Shown here one piece after another: positions 15,435 through 23,042 of a DNA stretch of 47,490 bases (positions are counted from its first letter, which is position 1; every line of letters starts with the position of its first letter). The translations under genes and the position numbers were made by a program. The notes below the pieces were generated by a model. It did not search any database. It was not told the origin of the DNA and saw only the letters and a program-made list of their open reading frames with translations. The DNA is from Candidatus Hydrogenedens sp. (lineage in GTDB: Bacteria; Hydrogenedentota; Hydrogenedentia; Hydrogenedentales; JAEUWI01): assembly GCA_016125095.1 (NCBI GenBank), contig WGMK01000025.1, forward strand, positions 1 to 47,490. Reading direction: 5' to 3'.

Positions 15435-17819
15435 ATGCAATCACGTCGAGACTTTCTCAAGGCGGCGGCCCTGGGCTCTGCCACCATGGCTTGGGCCGGT
15501 CTGCCCGAGGCGATCGCGCGCGCCGCAGTGATCAATCCGGAAGCGGGTACCACCTTTCTCGACGCCGAGCACGTGGTGGTGCTCATGCAGGAAAACCGCT
15601 CGTTCGATCATGCCTTCGGCTCGCTGCGCGGCGTGCGTGGCTTCCGCGACCCGCGGGCCCACCGGATGCCCGACGGCAAGCCCGTGTGGCTGCAGCCCGA
15701 CGAGGACGGCTCCATCGTGCCGCCTTTCCGGCTCGATATTGAGGGCTCCAACGTTACCTGGATGGGTGGCACGCCGCATTCCTGGCCTGACCAGGTGGAT
15801 GCCCGCAACGGCGGCCGTTACGACAACTGGCTGGCCGCCAAGCGGCGCGGCGACAAATTCCCGATGACCATGGGCTTCTACACGCGCGAGGACATCCCGT
15901 TCTACTATGCCCTCGCCGACACATTCACCGTGTTCGACCATGCCTTCTGCTCCTCGCTCACGGGCACCACGCCCAATCGCCTGCACCTGTGGTCCGGCAC
16001 CATCCGGGAAGATGCGCAGCATCCTGCCCGGGTCCAGAACGGCGACACGGACTACCAGGACGAGGCGGCCTGGACCACCTACCCCGAGCGTCTCGAGGAC
16101 GCGGGCATCTCGTGGCGGATCTATCAAAACGAAATTTCGCTCGATACCGGCCTCGCCGGCGACGAGGAATCGTGGCTGGCCAACTTTACCGATAACCCCA
16201 TCGAGTGGTTCTCGCAATACCGCGTCCGATTCTCGAAGTCGCGGCGCGCTTGGCTGCCGAAGCTCGAGAAGCAACTGACCGCGCGCATCAAGAAACTGGA
16301 CCGGCGGTTGTCGGATGCCTCCTTGGACGGGGACCGGAAGGCCTCGATGGAGAAGGAGCGCGCGGAGGCATCCGAATCGCTCGACGCGATTCGGAAGGAG
16401 ATGGCGCAATACACGGAAGAGGCCTGGCTCGCACTCAGCGCCAAGGAGCGCGCGATTCACGAAAAGGCGTTCAGCACGAACGAAGGCGATTCCGATTTTC
16501 GTGAACTCGTGGTGCATGCCTACGACGACAACGGGGAGGAGCGCCGCATCGGCGTGCCCAAGGGCGATGTGCTGCACCGGTTCCGCAAGGACGTGGAGCG
16601 GGGCGAGCTGCCGGCCGTGTCGTGGCTGGTCGCTCCCGAGCGTTTTTCCGACCATCCCGGCTCGGCCTGGTTCGGTGCGTGGTACGTCAGCGAGGTGCTG
16701 AACATCCTGACCCAGGACCCGGAGGTGTGGAAGAAAACGGTCTTCATCCTCTGCTACGACGAGAACGACGGCTTGTTCGACCATGTGCCGCCGTTCATCG
16801 CCCCGCACCCGGGCCGCCCGGAGACCGGGAAAACTTCCGACGGCCTCGATACCGCGCTGGAGATATCCGACGCACACGGTCGAGATCACGCGATTGGGCT
16901 CGGCTACCGGTGCCCGCTGGTCGTCGCTTCGCCTTGGACGCGCGGCGGCAGCGTGAACTCGCAGGTCTGCGACCACACGTCGATTCTGATGTTCCTCGAA
17001 ACCTGGCTGGAGGCGAAGGGAACGCCAGTCGCGGAGCCCAATATCGGCCCGTGGCGTCGCACGGTCTGCGGCGATCTCACATCCGCATTTAAGCCGTTTA
17101 ATGGCGAGAAGTACGAACTGCCGGAACATCTGGACCGGGACACTTATGTGGAGCGCATCCATAAGGCTGCCTTCAAGGACGCTCCCCAGCCGGCCATGCG
17201 ATTGCAGCCGAACGCGGCGGCGGACTTCGCGGTGGCTGCGTTTCAGGAACGCGGGACGCGGCCATCGTGCCCGCTGCCCTACGAACTGGAAGCGTCTATC
17301 GAAGCCCAGGACGGCGGTGCGCGGATTCGGCTGGAAGCCGGGAATGCGCGGAATGGTTCGAAGGCCGCGGGCGGGGCGTTCAATGCGTACGCCTATGGCG
17401 CGGAGATGGTGAGCCGGGCCTATGCCGTGCGGCCGGGCGACGCCATCGAGGACGTGCTTCCGGTACCGGGCGAATGCCACGTGCGCATCGACGGACCAAA
17501 CGGATTCATGCGCGAACTTCAGTGTCCGGGTGCCGCCGCAGCCTTTGGCGCCTCGGTCCGCGCGGAAGGGGACCAGGTGGCCTTGACGCTGGTGAATCGC
17601 GGCGGCGCACCCGTCGAGATTGTACTGACCGATGTATCGTACGGAGACAAGCTGGAACCGGTTATGCTTGGGGCGGGAGAAAGCCGCACAATCAATATCT
17701 CGACCGCAGCGGGTAAGCAGTGGTACGACTTTACGGCCGAGGCGAAGGGCACGCAATTCCGCTTCGCGGGCCGCGTCGAGACCGGCGCATGGTCGATTTC
17801 CGACCCGGCGATGGCCTAA
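15435..17819 (+). CDS. Phosphocholine-specific phospholipase C, Tat-exported
   Basis: A 794-residue protein of the bacterial phospholipase C/acid phosphatase family (PF04185), hydrolysing phosphatidylcholine or sphingomyelin outside the cytoplasm. The N-terminus QSRRDFLKAAALGSATMAWA is a twin-arginine signal. Catalytic-core motifs: LMQENRSFDHAFGSLRGVRGF, SSLTGTTPNRLHLWSGT (with the metal/nucleophile Thr and Asn), YDENDGLFDHVPP and the late DHTSILMFLE. The C-terminal part (about 620-790) holds two beta-rich DUF756 repeats typical of the Pseudomonas PlcH/PlcN type. A helical insert at about 275-330 (KLEKQLTARIKKLDRRL, then SMEKERAEASESL) looks like a coiled coil and is unusual. GAGG lies 8 bases before the ATG. 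Transcribed alone from its own promoter and ending in a bidirectional terminator. Confidence 0.93.
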   Translation: MQSRRDFLKAAALGSATMAWAGLPEAIARAAVINPEAGTTFLDAEHVVVLMQENRSFDHAFGSLRGVRGFRDPRAHRMPDGKPVWLQPDEDGSIVPPFRLDIEGSNVTWMGGTPHSWPDQVDARNGGRYDNWLAAKRRGDKFPMTMGFYTREDIPFYYALADTFTVFDHAFCSSLTGTTPNRLHLWSGTIREDAQHPARVQNGDTDYQDEAAWTTYPERLEDAGISWRIYQNEISLDTGLAGDEESWLANFTDNPIEWFSQYRVRFSKSRRAWLPKLEKQLTARIKKLDRRLSDASLDGDRKASMEKERAEASESLDAIRKEMAQYTEEAWLALSAKERAIHEKAFSTNEGDSDFRELVVHAYDDNGEERRIGVPKGDVLHRFRKDVERGELPAVSWLVAPERFSDHPGSAWFGAWYVSEVLNILTQDPEVWKKTVFILCYDENDGLFDHVPPFIAPHPGRPETGKTSDGLDTALEISDAHGRDHAIGLGYRCPLVVASPWTRGGSVNSQVCDHTSILMFLETWLEAKGTPVAEPNIGPWRRTVCGDLTSAFKPFNGEKYELPEHLDRDTYVERIHKAAFKDAPQPAMRLQPNAAADFAVAAFQERGTRPSCPLPYELEASIEAQDGGARIRLEAGNARNGSKAAGGAFNAYAYGAEMVSRAYAVRPGDAIEDVLPVPGECHVRIDGPNGFMRELQCPGAAAAFGASVRAEGDQVALTLVNRGGAPVEIVLTDVSYGDKLEPVMLGAGESRTINISTAAGKQWYDFTAEAKGTQFRFAGRVETGAWSISDPAMA

Positions 17820-17823
17820 CCAG

Positions 17824-17870
17824 AAAAAGTAAGCGCGCGGCGGACCCTCGGCCCGCCGCGCGCTTTTCGT
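17824..17870. terminator. Bidirectional intrinsic terminator
   Basis: A 13-bp perfect stem (17831-17843 with 17853-17865), 9-base loop, flanked by AAAAAG on the left and TTTTCGTT on the right, so it has a T-tract on either strand. It lies between the convergent phospholipase C and peroxiredoxin genes. Confidence 0.92.
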
Positions 17871-18493
17871 TACTCTTCCGTGGCGGGCGCAACAGCCTTC
17901 CGGGCCGCTTCCAGCAGGTCGTCGTTCGAGAGCCGGGTCTTGTAGTCGGGGTTGGCATACGCGAAGACGAGCTTGCCCTCGGCGTCGACCAGATAGACCG
18001 CCGGTACCGGGAGCGCGTTCTCCGGCAGGGTGGCACCGTAGCCGCGGTACGCCAGCGCCGTCACCGCGCCCAGGTCGAAGGCGAGACCGAAGGCCTTGGC
18101 CGCCTCGAGCTCGCCATCCGACACGATGGTGTAATCGAGTTCCTTGTCCTTGATGGTCTCGGCGATCTTCGCCGGGCCCTCGGGTGTGATGCCCACGATC
18201 TGAAAGCCCAATTCCTTCAGCGTCGGTTCGGCATCCTTCAGGCCGGCCAGATGGCGCACGCAATACGGGCACCAGCCGCCGCGGTAGAACACCAGCGCCG
18301 TCGGCTTGCCGCCCAGCGCGTCCTTCAGTTTCACCGTCTCGCCCTCGACGGTGGCCACCGAGACATCGGGCAGCATGCCTCCCGCGGGAATCGGCTTCGT
18401 TTCCTCGGCCGAGGGGGCGATGCCTTCGGCGGCGAAAACCGGGAGTGCTACGGTGAGCATGAGCAGGGTCATAACAAGTCGTCTTCGAAACAT
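17870..18493 (-). CDS. Exported peroxiredoxin-like protein (AhpC/TSA family)
   Basis: A 207-residue thioredoxin-fold protein. Residues 1-22 form a signal peptide (MFRRRLVMTLLMLTVALPVFAA). The active site GGWCPYCVRHL (Cys75, Cys78) follows the strand TALVFYR, as in AhpC/TSA-type peroxiredoxins of the C-x-x-C subgroup. GFQIVGITPEGPAKI and VPAVYLVDAEGKLVFAY are the later conserved strands. It probably reduces peroxides or protein disulfides in the periplasm. The ATG at 18493 is set by AGGAGG 7 bases upstream and the signal peptide; a longer reading to 18553 is unlikely. Divergent from the epimerase/aminotransferase gene. Confidence 0.88.
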   Translation of the reverse strand: MFRRRLVMTLLMLTVALPVFAAEGIAPSAEETKPIPAGGMLPDVSVATVEGETVKLKDALGGKPTALVFYRGGWCPYCVRHLAGLKDAEPTLKELGFQIVGITPEGPAKIAETIKDKELDYTIVSDGELEAAKAFGLAFDLGAVTALAYRGYGATLPENALPVPAVYLVDAEGKLVFAYANPDYKTRLSNDDLLEAARKAVAPATEE

Positions 18494-18624
18494 GAGAGTA
18501 CCTCCTGGTTGGACCGTTGAATGCAGGGTGTATTCGATGATCCCGGATTTCAATGTCGGCAGTGCGGCTTGGGAATTGGTATACTGCCGCGGGAGGCCCT
18601 TGGGGCGGAAGGAGGCTTGCGCTC

Positions 18625-20799
18625 GTGCGTGTGCTTGTGACCGGCGGTGCCGGATATCTCGGATATTGGCTGGTGCGCGAATTGGCCGCGCGCGGGCATG
18701 AAGTGCGTGTGTTCGACCGATGCTGCTTCGGTCTATCCGCCGTGGACGCGTGGGAAGGACTGCCCGGCGTCGAGCTGGTCACCGGCGACATACGACGACT
18801 GCAGGAGGCTCCGGGCCTGCTGCGCGGTGTCGATGCCGTGGCGCATCTGGCCGGCCTGGCCAACGACCCTTCCTGCGCGCTGAATCCCGATATGGCGCGG
18901 GATGTGAACGTCGAGAGCACCATTGAGTTGGCGCGGCTGTCGGCCCAGGCGGGTGTGTCGCGCTTCGTGTTCGCTTCGTCGTGCGCGGTCTACGGCCAAG
19001 GCGTGTTCCAATGGATTGACGAAGGCACACCGCCGAATCCCGTGTCGGATTTCGGCGATACCAAACTGGCGGCCGAGCAGGGGCTGCTGGCCATGAACGA
19101 CACCCAGTTCGAAACGGTGGTGGTGCGCAACAGTTCGCTCTACGGCTTCTCGCCGCGCATGCGCTTCGACCTCGCGATCAATCTCATGGTGGCCACGGCG
19201 CTGAAGCAGGGGCGGATCGTCATCAAGGGCGGCGGCAAGCAATGGCGTCCCTTCCTGCATGTGTCGGACGCGGCGCGCGCCTATGCCGATCTGCTCGCGG
19301 CGCCCTCGGGCGTGGGGGGCGAGATATTCAATCTCGGTGCGGAATCGCAGAACCATCAGGTCGAGACGCTCGCGTCGCTGGTGTCGGACACGCTGGGCGG
19401 TGTGACCATCGAGAAGGCGCGGGACGACGATGATCTGCGCACGTACCGCGTGAGTTTCGACAAGCTGTCGCGCGCGCTGCGCTTTGAGCCGCGCATGACG
19501 ATTGAGGCGGGCGTGCGCGAGGTGCGCGAGGCCATCGAGACGCACGCGCTGGATCCCATGGCCGAAATCTACAGCAACGCGAGCACGTTCAAGCGCCTGT
19601 TGGATACGCCGGTGTCCGATGGCGGCGAGCCCGTGGCGGCGCGTTTCGTGCCCCTGGCCCGCCCGGTGCTGGGCCCCGAGGAGGAGCGCGCCGTGGCCGA
19701 GGCCATGCGCAGCGGCTGGCTGGCGTCGGGTCCGAAGATTGCCGCTTTCGAAAAGGGCTTCCGCGGACTGGTCGGGGCGCCGGGCGCCGTGGCGACGAGT
19801 TCCTGCACGGCGGCGCTGCACTTGAGCCTTGTGGTGGCCGGCGTGAAGCCGGGCGACGAGATCATCACTTCGCCGATTACCTGGGCATCGTCTACCAACA
19901 CCATGGTGAACATGGGGGCGGTGCCGGTGTTTACGGATGTCGAGCCGGACACCTTCAACATGTCCGCCGAATCGCTGCGCAACAAGATTACCGGGCGCAC
20001 GAAGGCCATCATGCCGGTGCATATCGCGGGCCATCCGGCCGACCTGGAGGCCATTCATGCCATCGCTGCCGAGCACGGCATTCCGGTCATCGAGGACGCG
20101 GCCCACGCGATGGGCGCCTCGTACCACGGCCAGAAAATCGGGACGCTATCGCCCTTCAACTGCTTCAGTTTCTATGCCACCAAGAACATCACCACGATGG
20201 AAGGCGGCATGATTACGGTGCAGGACGAGGCGATGGTGGAGCGACTGCGGTTCCTGGCGACGAATGGCATGTCGACGACGGCCTGGGAGCGCTACGGGCG
20301 CAGCTCGGCCGCAGCCCCGGCGCAGGTGGTCGAGCCCGGCTTCAAGTACCTGATGAGTAACGTACACGCGGCGATGGGTGTCGAGCAGCTGAAAAAGTTC
20401 TCGCGCTTCCAGCAGGCGCGCAAACGCCTCGCGCACCTGTACACCATGGCCCTGCAGGAACTGGATGAGATCATCTGCCCCTCGGTCCGCGAAGATATCG
20501 AGCATGCCTGGCACCTGTACATCATCCGCTTCCGGCTGGAAAAGCTGAAGCAGACCCGCGACGAGCTGGCGCATGAATTGCGGCGCGAGAACATCGGGTC
20601 GGGCATCCATTTCTATGGACTGCACCTGCACCCCTTCTACCAGCAGACCTACGGCTTCCGCGCGGAAGATCTGCCCGCCGCGACGCTGGCCTCCGACTCG
20701 ATTCTCTCGCTGCCGCTCTGCCCGGACATGACGGACAAGCATGTGAACGACGTGGTGCTGGCGCTGAAGAAAGTGCTCGCCCACGCGCGCAAGGGCTGA
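18625..20799 (+). CDS. Fusion of NAD-dependent sugar epimerase/dehydratase and DegT/DnrJ/EryC1/StrS aminotransferase
   Basis: A 724-residue fusion. Residues 1-320 are an extended short-chain dehydrogenase: VRVLVTGGAGYLGYWLVREL is the Rossmann loop, VAHLAGLANDP and FVFASSCAVYG are conserved strands, and RPFLHVSDAARAY is the C-terminal mark. The catalytic Tyr-x3-Lys reads FGDTK (143-147), Phe replacing Tyr. Residues about 340-724 are a PLP sugar aminotransferase: ATSSCTAALHLSL, VIEDAAHAMGASY and FSFYATKNITTMEGGM with the Schiff-base Lys520. Such enzymes make aminosugars for surface glycans from nucleotide-ketosugars. GTG 18625 has GGAGG 10 bases upstream and starts the Rossmann strand directly. 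Two genes follow on the same strand. The fusion would couple oxidation or epimerisation to transamination; with Tyr lost, the first half may be altered in activity. Confidence 0.9.
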   Translation: MRVLVTGGAGYLGYWLVRELAARGHEVRVFDRCCFGLSAVDAWEGLPGVELVTGDIRRLQEAPGLLRGVDAVAHLAGLANDPSCALNPDMARDVNVESTIELARLSAQAGVSRFVFASSCAVYGQGVFQWIDEGTPPNPVSDFGDTKLAAEQGLLAMNDTQFETVVVRNSSLYGFSPRMRFDLAINLMVATALKQGRIVIKGGGKQWRPFLHVSDAARAYADLLAAPSGVGGEIFNLGAESQNHQVETLASLVSDTLGGVTIEKARDDDDLRTYRVSFDKLSRALRFEPRMTIEAGVREVREAIETHALDPMAEIYSNASTFKRLLDTPVSDGGEPVAARFVPLARPVLGPEEERAVAEAMRSGWLASGPKIAAFEKGFRGLVGAPGAVATSSCTAALHLSLVVAGVKPGDEIITSPITWASSTNTMVNMGAVPVFTDVEPDTFNMSAESLRNKITGRTKAIMPVHIAGHPADLEAIHAIAAEHGIPVIEDAAHAMGASYHGQKIGTLSPFNCFSFYATKNITTMEGGMITVQDEAMVERLRFLATNGMSTTAWERYGRSSAAAPAQVVEPGFKYLMSNVHAAMGVEQLKKFSRFQQARKRLAHLYTMALQELDEIICPSVREDIEHAWHLYIIRFRLEKLKQTRDELAHELRRENIGSGIHFYGLHLHPFYQQTYGFRAEDLPAATLASDSILSLPLCPDMTDKHVNDVVLALKKVLAHARKG

Positions 20800-20849
20800 A
20801 GCGGAATAGCGGCGTCCCGAGGGGGTGTTCCGCCTCGCAGGAGATAAAC

Positions 20850-21251
20850 GTGGAACCGATGCTGCTGCTTTACGATGGCGAATGCCCGATGTGCCGCCGC
20901 GCGCGCGACTGGATTGCCGCGCGCTGCGATGCGGGCGCCATCGACTTCATGGCCTGCCAAGACGAGGCGCGACTGTCGCGCGCGCCGCAGGTTTCCGATG
21001 CGGCGTGTATGGAAGCGATGCAGCTGGTCATGCCCGATGGCCACGTCTACGACGGCGAGCGCGCCGTGCCGCATATCCTGGCGCACACGCGTGGCTATCA
21101 CTGGCTCGGTACACTGATGCGCTTGCCCGGCGTGCTGCTGCTGGCACGACCCGTATATCGGCTTATCGCGCGGAACCGGCTGGCGCTGTCCGGCCTGTTC
21201 GTCCGGCACGAGGATGGGGATCGTTGCAGTGTCGAGAAGGGGTGCAACTAA
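20850..21251 (+). CDS. DCC-family thiol-disulfide oxidoreductase-like protein (DUF393)
   Basis: A 133-residue protein with the family motif LLYDGECPMCRRARDW (DGxCxxC) at the N-terminus, the YDG/AVPHIL region in the middle and PVYRLIARNRLALSG near the end, which match the DCC (DUF393) family of predicted thioredoxin-like proteins. Start GTG 20850 with AGGAG 6 bases upstream. It follows the epimerase/aminotransferase fusion by 50 bp and its stop directly abuts the ATG of the next gene, so these form an operon. Substrate unknown. Confidence 0.87.
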   Translation: MEPMLLLYDGECPMCRRARDWIAARCDAGAIDFMACQDEARLSRAPQVSDAACMEAMQLVMPDGHVYDGERAVPHILAHTRGYHWLGTLMRLPGVLLLARPVYRLIARNRLALSGLFVRHEDGDRCSVEKGCN

Positions 21252-22031
21252 ATGCCGGCGTGGTCGCTGCCACTCGTGGTCTACGGCGGCGCGGTTGTGT
21301 TGCTGACGGCGCTCTACTTGTTGCAACTCTGGACGCGCGACGCGGGAATCGTCGATGCGGGCTGGAGCGGCGGCATCGGCCTTGCCGTGTTGTTTTACGG
21401 CGTGGCGTCCGATGCGTCCCTGGTATCGCGATTGGCCGTGATGGCGATAGCCGTCCCCTGGAGCGCACGCCTGGCGTGGTACCTGATCACCGATCGGGTG
21501 CTGCACGGCGAAGAGGACGCGCGCTACGCCTCGCTCCGGGAGGGCTGGGGCGATGCCGCGCCCCGTAAGTTTTTTCTCGTATTCCAAATGAACGCGGCGC
21601 TCGTTGCGGCGTTTTCTCTGCCCGCCTGGTTTGTGCTCCAGGCAGGCGATAGGCCGCCGTGGCTGCTTGCGGCGGGCGTGGCGCTGGGGTGGCTGGCGAT
21701 GGCGGGGGAGAGCCTGGCGGACGCACAGTTGAAGCGCTGGCGGGCCGACGCGGCGAACCGCGGCAAGACCTGCCGTGCGGGATTGTGGCGGTATTCACGC
21801 CACCCGAACTACTTCTTCGAGTGGCTGCACTGGTGGGCCTACGTGCTGCTCTGCGCCGGGACTTGGTGGATGCTGACCGCGCTCGGCGGCCCGGCGCTGA
21901 TGCTGCTCTTTCTCTACCGGGTGACGGGCATCCCCTACACCGAGCGGCAGGCGCTCAAGAGCCGAGGCGACGACTACCGCGAATACCAGCGCACCACCAG
22001 TCCCTTCGTGCCTTGGCCGCCGCGGGGGTAG
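21252..22031 (+). CDS. DUF1295 / steroid-5-alpha-reductase-like membrane protein
   Basis: A 259-residue polytopic membrane protein with about six hydrophobic segments. The conserved C-terminal block GLWRYSRHPNYFFEWLHWWAY, then YRVTGIPYTERQALKSRGDDYREYQRTTS, is that of DUF1295, related to steroid 5-alpha-reductases and isoprenylcysteine methyltransferases (HPNYF). The ATG immediately follows the TAA of the DCC gene, with AAGGGG ahead. It ends 4 bp before the convergent ROK gene. Possible role in lipid reduction or methylation; substrate not inferable. Confidence 0.88.
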   Translation: MPAWSLPLVVYGGAVVLLTALYLLQLWTRDAGIVDAGWSGGIGLAVLFYGVASDASLVSRLAVMAIAVPWSARLAWYLITDRVLHGEEDARYASLREGWGDAAPRKFFLVFQMNAALVAAFSLPAWFVLQAGDRPPWLLAAGVALGWLAMAGESLADAQLKRWRADAANRGKTCRAGLWRYSRHPNYFFEWLHWWAYVLLCAGTWWMLTALGGPALMLLFLYRVTGIPYTERQALKSRGDDYREYQRTTSPFVPWPPRG

Positions 22032-22035
22032 GGCT

Positions 22036-23016
22036 TTACCGCTTCTGCGAATCCTGCCAGCGGGCGTGGGCGACGCCGGCGGCGCCGAGGACGCCGGAGT
22101 CGGCGCCGAGGCCTGCGGGTACGATCTGGCAGCGCTTGCCGGGCACGTCGAAGGTGTTCTCTTGCACGACACGGCGGACGGTGTCGAAGAGCATGTCGCC
22201 CGCGGCGATCATTCCGCCGCAGAGCACGACTTTCTCGGGGTTCTGGTAGTGGACGATGCTGACGATGCCGAGGCCGAGCCAGGTCGCGGTCTCGTCGAAT
22301 ACCCAGCGGGCGAAGGTATCGCCGGCCTTGGCTTCTTCGGAAATCATCGCGCCGGTCAGCTTGTCCCAGTCGCCGCCGCAGCGGCTGACGAGAGCGCTTT
22401 CCTTGCCGGCCTCGAGGCCTTCGCGGGCGGTACGGACCATGCCGGTGACGCTGGCATAGGCCTCGAGCGCGCCGCGAGCGGGGCTGGTGGATTCGCGGCC
22501 GTCGCGCTGGACCACGAGGTGTCCGAGTTCCGCGGCCGTGCCGTCGGGACCACGCAGCAGTTTGCCGAACACGATGACCCCGCCGCCGACGCCAGTGCCC
22601 AAGGTGAGCACGGCCATGTTCTCCGTGCCGCGGCCCGCACCCATCCAGAATTCACCATAGGCGGCCACGTTCGCGTCATTATCTACGAAACAGGGGACGC
22701 CGAGGCGCTGCTGCATCTCCGCCGCGAGGGGCACATCGCGCCAGCCGGGCAGGTTCGGGGGCTGAAACACCACGCCGGTCTGCCAGTTCATGGGACCCGG
22801 CGCGCCGAAACCCGCCGCCAGCAGATCGCCGATGTCGTGGCCAGCCTCGTGCAGCATGTCGCGCACGGCAGAGGCCATGGCGTCCATCAGCGGCTGCGGC
22901 CCCTTGCCCGCGTCGGTCGGGCGGCTGAGCTTGGCCACCACCTCGCGGTCTTCCGACACGAGCGCGGCCTTGATGTTGGTGCCGCCTAGGTCGATACCGG
23001 CTACGAATTTTGCCAC
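22036..23016 (-). CDS. ROK-family sugar kinase (glucokinase-like) lacking zinc cysteines
   Basis: A 326-residue ROK protein. FVAGIDLGGTNIKAALV is the ATP phosphate-1 motif; FVDNDANVAAYGEFWMGAG holds the catalytic Asp; LTLGTGVGGGVIVFGKLLRG and ELGH follow; VVLCGGMIA is the adenosine region. The zinc motif CxCGxxGC, expected before LEAYAS, reads STSPARGA, so all three cysteines are replaced, while the ELGH histidine stays. It probably phosphorylates glucose or another hexose or hexosamine with ATP in the cytosol. Start GTG 23016 with AGAGGA upstream. It follows the gltX stop by 26 bp and is probably co-transcribed with it. Confidence 0.9.
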   Translation of the reverse strand: MAKFVAGIDLGGTNIKAALVSEDREVVAKLSRPTDAGKGPQPLMDAMASAVRDMLHEAGHDIGDLLAAGFGAPGPMNWQTGVVFQPPNLPGWRDVPLAAEMQQRLGVPCFVDNDANVAAYGEFWMGAGRGTENMAVLTLGTGVGGGVIVFGKLLRGPDGTAAELGHLVVQRDGRESTSPARGALEAYASVTGMVRTAREGLEAGKESALVSRCGGDWDKLTGAMISEEAKAGDTFARWVFDETATWLGLGIVSIVHYQNPEKVVLCGGMIAAGDMLFDTVRRVVQENTFDVPGKRCQIVPAGLGADSGVLGAAGVAHARWQDSQKR

Positions 23017-23042
23017 GTGGGGAATCCTCTAGAGCCGCCTGT

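Noticed and set aside
15441..18923. Long (1160-residue) minus-strand reading frame through the phospholipase C gene
   Set aside because: It is antisense to an unmistakable enzyme gene, its start lies in the epimerase gene, and no domain can be read from it; a product of high GC frame bias.
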